NCBI GenBank assembly: GCA_902590395.1
Contig: CACIWQ010000005.1
Location: 1-64,000 of the forward strand
From: an uncultured Pelagibacteraceae bacterium
GTDB lineage: Bacteria; Pseudomonadota; Alphaproteobacteria; Pelagibacterales; Pelagibacteraceae
Length of the DNA: 64,000 nucleotides
Direction: 5' to 3'
The notes under the pieces are model-generated. The model was not told the origin of the DNA, did not search any database, and was given only the letters and a program-made list of their open reading frames with translations. This document shows positions 35,966 to 46,729 of this stretch, piece after piece. Within the stretch, counting starts at the first letter, position 1; each line of letters begins with the position of its first letter. The translations under genes were made by a program, and so were the position numbers.

Positions 35966-36559
35966 ATGGGTTTGATGAAAAATTTGATAATAATTTTAAT
36001 ATTTAGTTTTATTTTCTCCAATAAGTCTTTTGCAAATGATATCAAACTTTTTTATATAGAAGAAATGAGAATAGGGGAAAGTGCCCTGTTGTACTTTAGC
36101 AAAGAAGAGATTGAAAATGGAAGACAACCACAACAGTATCCCGGTTCTGATAGATATATAATATCTAATATTTCTCAACATAAGAATTTTAAAAAATTTG
36201 CACAAATACAAATTAATTATCTAAAGAATGATGATAATTATAAAATGGGTGGGATAATAGGTAGTGCTCCTTATGATGATATTAAGGAGTGCTTAAAAGA
36301 TAAAGATATTACTGAGAATAAGATGGATAAAGCATTAAAAGATCCAGTTAAGGAAAGTGCAAAACAAGACAAACATTATGACCCTACTGGTAATAGTAAA
36401 ACTTATATAACTCAATATTTTTTAGAGAATGGATTTGCTCAAATTACTTGTGATGATTGGAGTGAAAAATTAACTAAAGAACAAAATTTACAAGATGTAT
36501 TATCGGTAAATCTTATAGGAGAAGATTTTGGAAATTTTTTAAAAACTGAAGCATATTAA
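35966..36559 (+). CDS. Exported small protein, unknown (accessory module 1)
   Basis: A 197-residue protein from ATG 35966 (ATG 35975 is equally possible). The signal peptide is MKNLIIILIFSFIFSNKSFA with cleavage after SFA. The mature part is polar, with a central Lys/Asp-rich stretch (CLKDKDITENKMDKALKDPV) and two cysteines. No family recognised. GAGGGGTGGGGTT before the start resembles the leader of the third module's gene. A longer reading from 35939 would add residues in front of the signal peptide and is unlikely. It is followed after 8 bases by another exported ORF. Confidence 0.65.
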   Translation: MGLMKNLIIILIFSFIFSNKSFANDIKLFYIEEMRIGESALLYFSKEEIENGRQPQQYPGSDRYIISNISQHKNFKKFAQIQINYLKNDDNYKMGGIIGSAPYDDIKECLKDKDITENKMDKALKDPVKESAKQDKHYDPTGNSKTYITQYFLENGFAQITCDDWSEKLTKEQNLQDVLSVNLIGEDFGNFLKTEAY

Positions 36560-36567
36560 CTAAAACA

Positions 36568-37023
36568 ATGAAAAAACTATCTCTTTACATCTTTTTGGTT
36601 TTGATGTTTTGTAATTTTTCAAATGCAGAGACTTACGATGAATTAGAAATTAGAGCAGTTAAAAAATTACAAAATGAGTATCTATCCTGTTATGCATTTT
36701 ATAGCATTAGCGAAAGTGCTTTCAAAGACCCTGAAGATGAAAGTTTAAAATACATTATAGAACAAAAAGACTCAGTTTTACAAAGTGCTATGGATATAGA
36801 ATTTTCTTTATTAGCACTTATGGGTGAAGAATTGCTTGATGATGAGAAGTTATTTAAAGATAAAATTGAACCAAAACTTGAAGAAGTATTTAAGCAATTA
36901 TGGGAACAATGGGAAAATGATTCTGAAAAAAGTTTAGTAAGTGAACGTAATAAATTATGCCAAGAAATTCTGAATAGTCCAAGACCTAGAATAGAATATT
37001 GGATTAAAAAACTACAGGAATAA
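36568..37023 (+). CDS. Exported helical protein, unknown (accessory module 1)
   Basis: A 151-residue protein with signal peptide MKKLSLYIFLVLMFCNFSNA, cleavage after SNA. The mature part is mostly amphipathic helix, rich in Glu and Leu, with two cysteines (YLSCYAFYS and KLCQEIL) that could form a disulfide. No family recognised. It is 8 bases after the previous exported ORF and likely co-transcribed with it. Its stop codon abuts copy A of the groEL 3'-end repeat. Confidence 0.65.
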   Translation: MKKLSLYIFLVLMFCNFSNAETYDELEIRAVKKLQNEYLSCYAFYSISESAFKDPEDESLKYIIEQKDSVLQSAMDIEFSLLALMGEELLDDEKLFKDKIEPKLEEVFKQLWEQWENDSEKSLVSERNKLCQEILNSPRPRIEYWIKKLQE

Positions 37024-37054
37024 AAAAACCCCCAAAACTTTCGTTCCGAGGGTT
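37022..37054 (-). terminator. Terminator hairpin of copy A (fires on the minus strand)
   Basis: Minus-strand RNA pairs AACCCUCGGAAC with GUUUUGGGGGUU over 12 bp around a GAAA loop, followed by a U run. On the plus strand three of these pairs become C-A or A-C mismatches, so the fold is made for minus-strand transcripts. The genes of the modules are on the plus strand. Confidence 0.65.
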
Positions 37055-37122
37055 CTAATTTTGTTTAGTGTATGTATTTAGAGTGTTCTGGTTGGGGAAT
37101 CGTATTACATTCGCATTCATTT
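37022..37122 (-). repeat. groEL 3'-end-like repeat, copy A
   Basis: About 100 bases related to the true groEL tail at 39538-39640. The minus strand reads a groEL-like ending ATG CGA ATG TAA (37105-37116), then the spacer with TAGAGTGTTCT, then the terminator hairpin. Copy A and copy B share the terminator half almost exactly. The frame is not open further upstream, so only the last codons are kept. Confidence 0.7.
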
Positions 37123-37150
37123 GATACCAATACTCACTAATTTAACTTCT

Positions 37151-37170
37151 TCACTGCAAACTTCACTGCA
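37151..37170. repeat. Direct repeats TTCACTGC, second module
   Basis: TTCACTGCA occurs at 37151 and 37163, 12 bases apart, in a region that aligns with the first module (CCAATACTCACT, then ATTTAA). The repeated unit differs from TTCATTGA of the first module, but position and spacing are kept. Confidence 0.45.
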
Positions 37171-37191
37171 GAATCAGACGAAACGAGAAGG

Positions 37192-37214
37192 GTACGAGAA
37201 AGGTGACCTCGTAC
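37192..37214. other. GTACGAG/CTCGTAC inverted repeat before the tandem array
   Basis: GTACGAG (37192-37198) and CTCGTAC (37208-37214) form a perfect 7-bp stem with a 9-base loop AAAGGTGAC. The AAAGGTGAC loop also occurs in the first module (35936-35944). The site is unusually GC-rich for this window and adjoins the 40-bp tandem repeat. Confidence 0.5.
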
Positions 37215-37217
37215 GCC

Positions 37218-37356
37218 ACAAAGGCATTAATACCCATGTACAAAAACTTCATATGCTACAAAGGCATTAATACCCATGTACAAAAACTTCATATGCTACA
37301 AAGGCATTAATACCCATGTACAAAAACTTCATATGCTACAAAGGCATTAATACCCA
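37218..37356. repeat. 40-bp tandem repeat, about 3.5 copies
   Basis: Units start at 37218, 37258, 37298 and 37338 with exact 40-base period. Each begins ACAAAGGCATTAATACCCA and continues TGTACAAAAACTTCATATGCT; the last is cut after ACCCAC. Copies are identical apart from the edges, which suggests recent amplification. There are no spacers, so this is not a CRISPR array. It fills most of the 376-base gap before the MORN gene. Confidence 0.95.
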
Positions 37357-37405
37357 CCTATTTTTTACTGTCCAAATTTTCAGTGAAATAGATTAAAATT
37401 TGGTG

Positions 37406-38566
37406 ATGAAGAAGAAGGTTAAAATTGTAATTGGTGGAACTTTCTATGGGGATTACTTTGGTGAGGTTGACGAAAGAAAAGGTTATTACTTCGGCAAACC
37501 AAAAGGACAAGGAACACTTAAAACTAAAGAGGGTACATATGTTGGTGAAGTCCAAGTAGGTGGACTACCCTGCGGGAAAGGAACATTTAATTACTTAGAT
37601 GGATCGAAATATACTGGAGATTTTAAAAGTGGAGTTTGGTCAGGCAAAGGAAATTTAACATTTGATGAAGGAGGTTATGTTGGTGAATTTAAAAAAGGGA
37701 AACCCCACGGATTTGGAAAAGACTATGATGCTAATGGCAAAGTTATATATGAAGGTCAATACGAAAAAGGTTATTGGCATGGCAAGGGAACTTTTTTATC
37801 TGACGGGGGAGGAAAATTTGTTGGTGAATTTAAAAAAGATAAATTTTATGAAGGTGAATTAACTAAAAATACAGGTGAAAAACATATTTATAAAAAAGGT
37901 AAAGTGATAAAAAATGATAAAGTAAAAAGTAAAGCAATGAAGAAAACTTGGATATCAGACGATAAAAGTCAAAAGTATGTTGGTGAGTTTAAAGGAGAAA
38001 AAAAACACGGACAGGGCACTTATACTTGGATAGGTAAGGGAGAAATTTCTGGAATATTCGAAGAAGATCAATTCCCCAATTATGGAACTTTTATAGATTT
38101 TGAGGATCATAAGTATGTAGGTGAAATGAAAGAACGGAATGGTAAATATAATGGAAAGGGAACTTTTGTTCATTTTAAAGAAAAATATAAATATGAAGGT
38201 GAATTTAAAGATAGTCAAAGGCACGGATATGGAACTTTTGTACAAGAAGATGGTTCAACATTTAAAGGTAATTGGAAAAACGGTTTAAAACACGGGAAAG
38301 GAACACTTGTTAATGCAGTGTTCTTTCGAAGCGGTGAAGAAAAAGGAGAAGAGTTTGTAATAGATGGTGGTCCGCAAACTGGAGAATATATAGAGGATCA
38401 TCCACATGGAATATTTAATTGGGAAATGGATAGTGGAAGAAAATATGTTGGAGAAATAAAAGGTGGTTTTTTTCATGGTAAAGGAACTTTGACACATCCT
38501 GATGGAAAAGTTGAAAAAGGAATTTGGGAAAACGGAAAACTAATCAAGAATGAAGGGACCAATTAA
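37406..38566 (+). CDS. MORN-repeat protein (accessory module 2)
   Basis: A 386-residue protein built of MORN repeats. At least a dozen copies of the YxGEFKxGxxHGxGxx pattern run nearly end to end, for example YVGEFKKGKPHGFGKDYDAN, FKGNWKNGLKHGKGTLVNAV and YVGEIKGGFFHGKGTLTHPD. There is no signal peptide or membrane helix. ATG 37406 is preferred over in-frame GTG 37403 and TTG 37400. MORN repeats form an elongated beta structure and often bind membranes or proteins; no enzymatic domain is attached. It lies between repeat copies A and B and so looks like a cassette. Confidence 0.85.
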   Translation: MKKKVKIVIGGTFYGDYFGEVDERKGYYFGKPKGQGTLKTKEGTYVGEVQVGGLPCGKGTFNYLDGSKYTGDFKSGVWSGKGNLTFDEGGYVGEFKKGKPHGFGKDYDANGKVIYEGQYEKGYWHGKGTFLSDGGGKFVGEFKKDKFYEGELTKNTGEKHIYKKGKVIKNDKVKSKAMKKTWISDDKSQKYVGEFKGEKKHGQGTYTWIGKGEISGIFEEDQFPNYGTFIDFEDHKYVGEMKERNGKYNGKGTFVHFKEKYKYEGEFKDSQRHGYGTFVQEDGSTFKGNWKNGLKHGKGTLVNAVFFRSGEEKGEEFVIDGGPQTGEYIEDHPHGIFNWEMDSGRKYVGEIKGGFFHGKGTLTHPDGKVEKGIWENGKLIKNEGTN

Positions 38567-38596
38567 AAAACCCCCAAAACTTTCGTTCCGAGGGTT
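38565..38596 (-). terminator. Terminator hairpin of copy B (fires on the minus strand)
   Basis: Same 12-bp stem and GAAA loop as copy A when read on the minus strand, followed by a U run. It overlaps the MORN stop codon. Confidence 0.65.
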
Positions 38597-38660
38597 CTAA
38601 TTTTGTTTAATTTCTGTTTTTAGAGTGTTCTGGTCGGGGAATCGTATTACATTCTCATAC
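38565..38660 (-). repeat. groEL 3'-end-like repeat, copy B
   Basis: About 95 bases, nearly identical to copy A in the terminator half and sharing GTTTAATTTCTG with the true groEL tail. The minus strand ends ATG AGA ATG TAA (38647-38658), again a groEL-like finish. It starts at the MORN stop codon. Confidence 0.7.
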
Positions 38661-38704
38661 TGGTTTCTAATAATACTTGATTTACTTAACATTTTGAAAA
38701 TTCC

Positions 38705-38722
38705 TTCATCACTTTTCATCAC
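38705..38722. repeat. Direct repeats TTCATCAC, third module
   Basis: TTCATCAC occurs at 38705 and 38715, 10 bases apart, in the same relative position as the TTCA-type pairs of modules one and two. Further on, AAAGCAATTCAAAAG and AGGGGTGGG match the leader of module one. Confidence 0.4.
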
Positions 38723-38788
38723 TATTTAAAGCAATCCCAAAGCAATTCAAAAGATGAATTTGTTTTAGGGGTGGGTTAGAATTGGGTG

Positions 38789-39529
38789 ATGAAAATGGAA
38801 AACACAATTGGATTAAGTTTTAATAATTTAGAGCGAACAAACTATTGTCATAAGTCTGATAATGATATGGGGTTAAAAGAAATTTTACCCAGGAGAGGAC
38901 CTAATATCAGTGTAGATGATAGATTTAGAGATATTAAGTTTTCTTTAATTGAAATGTATGGAAGAGGCATCTCATTATCCACAAAACTTAAGCAGGGTAA
39001 ATTATTTAAAAATAGAAAACAATCGCTCAATGGGTTCTTATCCAAAAATGAAAAATCTAGATATACTTTAAAATCAAAAGAAGGTGATTTTATAAATTGC
39101 TGGGAGTTAGTTATTTGGTCAAAGGATGAAATAAAAAAACAAATAAAAACCAATTATGGTGACGATGGTAGTGTAACTGTATACTATTTTTCAGAAGAAC
39201 CTATGGAAGAAATTTTAACAAAAGACAATCTTCCTTCATTTTCCTGTTCAACTTCAAAAATTGCAATTGATATATTAGTGGATAAGAAAGATTTTAATGA
39301 AATAAAGAAGGCAATTTTAAAAGGTAGAAATGAAACAAAACAAAAAGAATATTTTTTTGGAAATTTAACTAATGTTGAATCATTTGATATTAGCAAAATT
39401 GAATTTAAAATAGATATTAAAAAACCAGGAGCGGTTTATGCCAATGTAGGTAAAATTGCTAGAATTTTCGCTATTAAAGATTTTAAATTTATTAAGGAAC
39501 TTAAGTACAAAAAAGGAAAAAAATCTTAG
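38789..39529 (+). CDS. Cytosolic protein, unknown (accessory module 3)
   Basis: A 246-residue protein without signal peptide or membrane helix. ATG 38789 is preferred; GTG 38786 is directly before it. The leader AGGGGTGGG...GGGTGATG resembles that of module one. The sequence is lysine-rich with a DDRFRDIKFSLIEMYGRGIS segment near the N-terminus and an apparent beta-rich middle (DGSVTVYYFSEEP). I do not recognise a family. It ends just before the groEL terminator, read in the opposite direction. Origin as an inserted cassette is inferred from the flanking repeats. Confidence 0.65.
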   Translation: MKMENTIGLSFNNLERTNYCHKSDNDMGLKEILPRRGPNISVDDRFRDIKFSLIEMYGRGISLSTKLKQGKLFKNRKQSLNGFLSKNEKSRYTLKSKEGDFINCWELVIWSKDEIKKQIKTNYGDDGSVTVYYFSEEPMEEILTKDNLPSFSCSTSKIAIDILVDKKDFNEIKKAILKGRNETKQKEYFFGNLTNVESFDISKIEFKIDIKKPGAVYANVGKIARIFAIKDFKFIKELKYKKGKKS

Positions 39530-39537
39530 CAGGAAAT

Positions 39538-41289
<1,752 letters not shown>

Positions 41290-41586
41290 TTACTTTTTTC
41301 CTTTTGAAACTCCCATAATGTCTGATTCTTTCATTATGCTATATTCTTTTCCATCGATTTTAACTTCGGTGCCTGACCATTTCCCAAACAAAACTATATC
41401 TCCAACCTTAACGTCCATGGGTATTATTTTTCCATCTTCTGATTTTGAACCTGGTCCTACAGCCACAATTTTACCTTCTTGCGGTTTTTCTTTTGCAGTA
41501 TCTGGTATGATAATTCCTCCAGAAGTTTTTTCTTCACTATCCAAAACCTCTATTAAAACACGATCATGCAAGGGTCTAAATTTCAT
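41290..41586 (-). CDS. groES: Co-chaperonin GroES (Hsp10)
   Basis: Heptameric lid of GroEL. The 98-residue protein starts [20 protein letters not shown], with the mobile-loop region [20 protein letters not shown] and the end [20 protein letters not shown] ribosome-binding AGGAG lies about 9 bases upstream of the ATG. Upstream, on the minus strand, CCCATAT could serve as a heat-shock -10, but no well-spaced CTTGAA box is seen. groEL follows in the same transcript. Confidence 0.98.
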   Translation of the reverse strand: MKFRPLHDRVLIEVLDSEEKTSGGIIIPDTAKEKPQEGKIVAVGPGSKSEDGKIIPMDVKVGDIVLFGKWSGTEVKIDGKEYSIMKESDIMGVSKGKK

Positions 41587-41728
41587 AACTAGTTTACTCC
41601 TAATTTTTTATAAGGGTTATATAATATGGGATATAAAGATTTCAATACCCCACAAAAGCTTAAGGTTTATAGCAAAATTAAGCAAAATAGTATATTTTTA
41701 ATCTTTCTTAAGCTAATCATTTAATATC

Positions 41729-42547
41729 ATGAAAATAAAACTAATTAAGGGCTTAAGCGAGATTCAAAGCGAATATGATGCTTTTTTTATAGATTTATGG
41801 GGAGTTGTTCATAATGGCATCGAGCTTAATTCAGGAGCAATAGAAGTTTTAGAAAATTTAGATAAACTTAATAAGAGATTTGTTTTGCTGTCAAATGCCC
41901 CAAGACCTTCAAAAAGTGTCCAAAAATTTTTATTAAATTTAAAAATGAAGGAAAAATTTATTAAACACGTATTTACTTCGGGTGAAGCAGCATTACAAAA
42001 TTTAAAAAAAAATGTTTATGGAGAGAAATTTTTTCACTTAGGTCCAAAAAAAGATAACGATTTAATTGAAGGGATAGAAAAAAACAAAACAAGCTTAGAT
42101 AAATCTGACTTTATATTGTGCACAGGGCTTTTAGAAAACGAAACGTCTTCTTTAGATTATTATAAAAGTCTGCTAATTAATTATAATAGTCTTAAAATGA
42201 TTTGTACTAATCCAGACTTAATAGTACATCGTGGAAATAAAAGTGAATATTGCGCAGGCTCAGTGGCAGCAACTTTTGAAAAATTGGGTGGTAAAGTGAT
42301 CTACTTTGGAAAACCTTATCCAGAAATTTATAATTTATGTATAAAAAATAACAAAAATATTTTGGCTATTGGAGATAATATTCGCACTGATATCAGAGGG
42401 GCAAATAGGATGAATTTGGATTCATTGTTTATAATTAATGGCATCCACAAAGAAGAATTTACAAACAATTCTTCTCAAAATTATGACAAAATTTTAGACA
42501 AATATAATGTTCAAATTAAGTACTATCAAAAAAGTTTATCTTGGTAA
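41729..42547 (+). CDS. HAD superfamily hydrolase, subfamily IIA (NagD-like)
   Basis: A 272-residue phosphatase-like protein. Motif I is AFFIDLWGVVHNGI, with a tryptophan in place of the usual Tyr. Motif II is FVLLSNAPRPSKSV, and motifs III/IV are in YFGKPYPEIYNLC and LAIGDNIRTDIRGANRM. This matches the alphaproteobacterial TIGR01459-type group that is normally encoded just upstream of ribF, as here (3 bases apart). Substrate unknown; a role linked to flavin metabolism is suggested only by the neighbour. Confidence 0.85.
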   Translation: MKIKLIKGLSEIQSEYDAFFIDLWGVVHNGIELNSGAIEVLENLDKLNKRFVLLSNAPRPSKSVQKFLLNLKMKEKFIKHVFTSGEAALQNLKKNVYGEKFFHLGPKKDNDLIEGIEKNKTSLDKSDFILCTGLLENETSSLDYYKSLLINYNSLKMICTNPDLIVHRGNKSEYCAGSVAATFEKLGGKVIYFGKPYPEIYNLCIKNNKNILAIGDNIRTDIRGANRMNLDSLFIINGIHKEEFTNNSSQNYDKILDKYNVQIKYYQKSLSW

Positions 42548-42550
42548 AAT

Positions 42551-43489
42551 ATGAAAGTTTTTAAAAATACAAAAATTCCCAAAAAATATAAACGGTCAGC
42601 AATTGCAATTGGTAATTTTGATGGTTTGCATGTGGGCCATCAAAAAGTATTTAGTAAAACAAAAAAATTTGCAAAAAAAAATAAAATAAAATTTGGAGTT
42701 TTAACTTTTGAACCTCTGCCAGTCATGTTTTTTAATAAAAAAATTAAAAATTATAGAATAAGCTCTGAAGGTCAAAAATTTAATCTCTTTAAAAAATATG
42801 GCGCGGATTTTGTTATAAATATAAAATTTAATAGAAGTTTTTCACAAATAAGTGCAGAAAAATTTATTGAAAAGATTATTTATGAAAAAATAAACCCCAA
42901 ATCTCTTTCTGTTAGTAATAATTTTAAATTTGGAAAAAACAGAAAAGGCAATATTAAATTATTAAAAAAATTAAGTAAAAAATATAATTATAAACTATTA
43001 AATATAAAAGCTTTTAAATATTCTGGTAAAGTAGTTTCTTCGACCAGAATCAGAAAAAACCTACAAAGCGGTAAAATTCACCACGCAAATAAATTGCTTT
43101 CAAGAACTTGGTTTATAAATGGTTTTGTTGAAAAAGGAAAAAAATTAGGAAGGAAATTAGGGTATCGAACATGCAATATAGATATTAAAAATTATATATT
43201 ACCCAAGACAGGAATTTATTCTGTTCAAGTTCAAATAAATGATAAAAGGAAAATATATAATGCCGTGGCATATTTTGGATCACGACCAACTTTTGGAGGC
43301 AAAAAAGCTTTTCTCGAAACTTATATTTTTGATATCAATAAAAATTTATATAAAAAAAAACTAAAGGTATATTTTTTTGAATTTATTCGCAGTGATAAAA
43401 AATTTAAAAACTCAACAAAATTGGTAAAACAAATGAATAAAGATGTAATTATTGCAAAAAAAGGTTTAAAAACAAAGTTAATACTATGA
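42551..43489 (+). CDS. ribF: Bifunctional riboflavin kinase / FAD synthetase
   Basis: Phosphorylates riboflavin to FMN and adenylates FMN to FAD. The N-terminal nucleotidyl-transferase half has IGNFDGLHVGHQKVF (HxGH motif) and a VSSTRIRKNLQSGKI segment (ISSTxIR type). The C-terminal kinase half has GRKLGYRTCNIDI, YFGSRPTFGG and FLETYIFD. The 312-residue length is normal. It overlaps ileS by 4 bases (ATGA), a common alphaproteobacterial arrangement. Confidence 0.96.
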   Translation: MKVFKNTKIPKKYKRSAIAIGNFDGLHVGHQKVFSKTKKFAKKNKIKFGVLTFEPLPVMFFNKKIKNYRISSEGQKFNLFKKYGADFVINIKFNRSFSQISAEKFIEKIIYEKINPKSLSVSNNFKFGKNRKGNIKLLKKLSKKYNYKLLNIKAFKYSGKVVSSTRIRKNLQSGKIHHANKLLSRTWFINGFVEKGKKLGRKLGYRTCNIDIKNYILPKTGIYSVQVQINDKRKIYNAVAYFGSRPTFGGKKAFLETYIFDINKNLYKKKLKVYFFEFIRSDKKFKNSTKLVKQMNKDVIIAKKGLKTKLIL

Positions 43490-46251
43490 GCAAGGAAAAC
43501 ATCAATTTACCCAAGACCTCATTTTCAATGAAGGCAAACTTGCCAAATCGTGAACCTGAAATTTTAAAAATTTGGGAAAAATTGGATTTATATAAAAAGC
43601 TCAGAGACTCTAGCAAAGGAAAAGAAAAATTTGTTTTACATGATGGGCCACCATATGCGAATGGCCATATACATATGGGAACGGCTCTTAATAAAATTCT
43701 TAAGGACATGATTACAAGATTTCATCAAATGAATGGAAAAGATTCAGTTTATGTTCCTGGCTGGGATTGCCATGGATTGCCAATAGAATGGAAAATTGAA
43801 GAACAATACAAAAAAAATAAAAAAGATAAAGATCAAGTACCAATAAAAGACTTTAGAAAAGAGTGCAGAGAATTTGCTGAAAAATGGATTAATGTACATA
43901 TTAAAGAATTTAGAAGGTTGGGCGTAGAGGGAGACTGGAAAAATTATTATTCTACAATGAGTTTTGACGCGGAGGCTCAGATTGTAAGAGAGTTAGGAAA
44001 ATTTTTATTAGATGGCAGTTTATACAGAGGCTACAAACCTGTTCTTTGGTCAACAGTGGAAAAAACCGCTCTTGCTGATGCCGAGGTAGAGTATAAAAAT
44101 CATACTTCAAATACAGTATATGTAGGTTTTAAAGTTAAAACTTCAAAAATTAATTTGTTAAAGGATGCCGAGGTTATTATATGGACTACTACACCTTGGA
44201 CTATACCCGCAAACAAAGCCTTGGCATACAACAAAAATCTAGATTATTCAATTGTCGAGATTAGTTCTTTATCTACTAATTTTGATAACAAAAAAATTGT
44301 AATTGCAACAGAACTTCTTGATCAAGTTTTAAAGGAGAGTGAAATAGAAAATTATAAATTAATTAAAAAAATCAAAGGAAAAGATTTTGAAGGTGCAATT
44401 TGCTCACATCCCTTTAAAAATTTAGACTACGAACACGATATTCCAATGTTGGAGGCAAATTTTGTAACTCTTGAGCAAGGAACAGGTATTGTTCATTGTG
44501 CTCCAAGCCACGGTCCTGATGATTTTAATCTTTGTTTAAAACATGGAATTAAATCTTTGGATACAATAGATGATGATGGCAGATACACTAAACATATCAA
44601 AAAATTTGAAGGAATTCATATTTTTAAAGCAGACCAAGTTGTCATTGAAAATCTTAAAGAGTGTAAAAAACTGTTAGCAAATGGAAAACTTACTCATAGC
44701 TACCCTCATTCTTGGAGATCTAAGGCTCCATTGGTTCATAGAGCTACATCTCAATGGTTTATTTCTATGGAAGAAAAAGATTTAAGAAAAAAAGCACTTA
44801 GAGCAATTGATAATACCGCTTTTTATCCAGAAAGAGGAAGAGACAGAATTAGATCCATGATAGAAACTAGACCAGACTGGTGTATATCTAGACAGAGAAT
44901 TTGGGGAGTTCCTTTGCCGCTGTTTGTTTCAAAAAAAACAAAAGAACCTTTAAAAGATCCAGATGTAATAGAAAATATTGCTAAAATTTTTGAAAATGAA
45001 GGAGCAGACTGCTGGTTTACTGATGATCCACAAAAATTTTTAGGAAAAAAATATAAAAAAGAAGATTATATTAAATCAAGTGACATAGTTGAAGTTTGGT
45101 TTGATAGTGGAGCTACTCATAGCTATGTTTTAGAAAAACGAAAAGATTTAACTTGGCCAGCATCTATGTACCTAGAAGGATCTGACCAACATCGAGGATG
45201 GTTTCACTCTTCATTGCTTGAATCATGCGGAACCAGAGGTAAAGCACCTTTCAAGAGCATTCTTACCCATGGGTTTGTTGTTGATGGCAAAGGTTTGAAA
45301 ATGTCAAAATCCACAGGAAATATAATTGCCCCAGAAGATGTGCTTAAAAAATATGGAGCCGACATCCTGCGTGCGTGGGTAGCGGCATCTGATTATGCTG
45401 AAGATTTAAGACTAGATTACTCAATTTTGGAACAGCACGCGGAATCATATAGAAAAATTAGAAATACATTTAGATTTTTACTGGGCAATTTGAAAGATCA
45501 AAAAGTGGATGTTAAATTAAATTCTATTGAAATTGAAAAGTGGCCTGAACTCGAACGTTATATTCTTCACCAAATATTTACACTTAATAAGAATTTTGAA
45601 AAATACTTTAAGGAATATAATTTTCACAAGCTATACAAAGAACTGCTGAATTTTTGTTCATTAGATTTATCAGCATTTTACTTTGATATTAGAAAAGATG
45701 TGCTTTACTGCGATGATATAAAATCTAAAAAAAGAAAAATTTGTATTAATTTATTATCATTAACACTAGACATTTTATTGAAATGGTTTGCTCCAATTCT
45801 TTCTTTTACGACCGAGGAAATTTTTCAAATTGTTAATTCGGGAAAAAATTCAAGCATACATCTTGAATATTTTCCTAAGATTCCCGCAAACTGGGAAAAT
45901 AGAAAACTGCATGAAAAATGGGAAAAATTAAAAGTAATAAGAAATGTAGTAAATGCGGGAATTGAAGTTAAAAGATCTAGCAAAGATATAGGCTCTAGCT
46001 TGGAGGCGGATATAGAGATTTATCTTGGGAAAGAATATTTAGAACTTGTTAAGGACATAAATCTGTCCGAATATTTTATTACATCTAAGGCAAGTGTAAA
46101 AAATATGATTAATGACGATAAAATATTTAAATTAAATGATGTATCAGATGTGGGAGTTTTAGTCGTAAAGGCTAAAGGTCAAAAATGTTCAAGATGTTGG
46201 AAAATTTTAGGAAATCCATGCGAGAGATGCAGTAGCGTTTTAAAAAATTAA
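43486..46251 (+). CDS. ileS: Isoleucine--tRNA ligase
   Basis: Class I synthetase of 921 residues. The HIGH motif is [17 protein letters not shown] and the KMSKS motif is KMSKSTGN. Motifs [14 protein letters not shown], the editing-domain [14 protein letters not shown] and WISRQRIWG-type region ([14 protein letters not shown]) are present. The C-terminal zinc knuckle [16 protein letters not shown] is that of the bacterial IleS type 1. It is followed by lspA after 7 bases. Confidence 0.98.
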   Translation: MSKENINLPKTSFSMKANLPNREPEILKIWEKLDLYKKLRDSSKGKEKFVLHDGPPYANGHIHMGTALNKILKDMITRFHQMNGKDSVYVPGWDCHGLPIEWKIEEQYKKNKKDKDQVPIKDFRKECREFAEKWINVHIKEFRRLGVEGDWKNYYSTMSFDAEAQIVRELGKFLLDGSLYRGYKPVLWSTVEKTALADAEVEYKNHTSNTVYVGFKVKTSKINLLKDAEVIIWTTTPWTIPANKALAYNKNLDYSIVEISSLSTNFDNKKIVIATELLDQVLKESEIENYKLIKKIKGKDFEGAICSHPFKNLDYEHDIPMLEANFVTLEQGTGIVHCAPSHGPDDFNLCLKHGIKSLDTIDDDGRYTKHIKKFEGIHIFKADQVVIENLKECKKLLANGKLTHSYPHSWRSKAPLVHRATSQWFISMEEKDLRKKALRAIDNTAFYPERGRDRIRSMIETRPDWCISRQRIWGVPLPLFVSKKTKEPLKDPDVIENIAKIFENEGADCWFTDDPQKFLGKKYKKEDYIKSSDIVEVWFDSGATHSYVLEKRKDLTWPASMYLEGSDQHRGWFHSSLLESCGTRGKAPFKSILTHGFVVDGKGLKMSKSTGNIIAPEDVLKKYGADILRAWVAASDYAEDLRLDYSILEQHAESYRKIRNTFRFLLGNLKDQKVDVKLNSIEIEKWPELERYILHQIFTLNKNFEKYFKEYNFHKLYKELLNFCSLDLSAFYFDIRKDVLYCDDIKSKKRKICINLLSLTLDILLKWFAPILSFTTEEIFQIVNSGKNSSIHLEYFPKIPANWENRKLHEKWEKLKVIRNVVNAGIEVKRSSKDIGSSLEADIEIYLGKEYLELVKDINLSEYFITSKASVKNMINDDKIFKLNDVSDVGVLVVKAKGQKCSRCWKILGNPCERCSSVLKN

Positions 46252-46258
46252 TCTTTTA

Positions 46259-46729
46259 ATGAAAAAAATTATAATTATTATAACTATATTTCTTTTAGAT
46301 AGAATATCAAAAATATATTTAATAAACCTACAATCAAGCGGTACCGATATAGATTTCTATATATTTTCATTTTTAAATTTATATTTAGTTTGGAATACGG
46401 GTATAGGATTCGGTTTAATAGCATTAGAAACAAACATTTTTTATCATGTTCTGACTGCTATAATTGCTTCAATAATTTTGATCCTTATCATTATTCTTAA
46501 AAAAATTAATGGTATTAATGCCTACTTATTGGCTTTAGTAGTTGGTGGTTCATTGGGAAATCTAGTTGATAGAATTTATTATTACGCAGTACCGGATTTC
46601 ATTGATTTTCATTTAGGCGATTTTCATTGGTTTATATTTAATGTTGCTGATATTTTTATTACAGTAGGTATAATTGGCCTTATACTTACAGAAATATTTA
46701 AAAAAGAAAAGATTTCTAACAATGTGTAA
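46259..46729 (+). CDS. lspA: Lipoprotein signal peptidase (signal peptidase II)
   Basis: Aspartic protease of the inner membrane that cleaves prolipoprotein signal peptides. Four hydrophobic segments are seen. The catalytic aspartates are in [13 protein letters not shown] and [23 protein letters not shown] is the usual NxGxxF stretch. The 156-residue length fits. A predicted lipoprotein gene starts 5 bases inside its end, a natural client. Confidence 0.95.
   Translation: MKKIIIIITIFLLDRISKIYLINLQSSGTDIDFYIFSFLNLYLVWNTGIGFGLIALETNIFYHVLTAIIASIILILIIILKKINGINAYLLALVVGGSLGNLVDRIYYYAVPDFIDFHLGDFHWFIFNVADIFITVGIIGLILTEIFKKEKISNNV

Noticed and set aside
37218-37356. Possible CRISPR array
   Set aside because: Units are head-to-tail with a 40-base period and no unique spacers, and no cas gene is near; it is a plain tandem repeat.
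38965-38990. Perfect DnaA box TTATCCACA inside the module 3 gene (another at about 30829)
   Set aside because: Isolated single copies inside coding sequence; no cluster, AT-rich unwinding element or dnaA nearby, so chance is likely.
41587-41728. Heat-shock promoter or CIRCE operator upstream of groES
   Set aside because: A CCCATAT-like -10 is present, but the TTGAAA lies only 9 bases away and no CIRCE inverted repeat is found.
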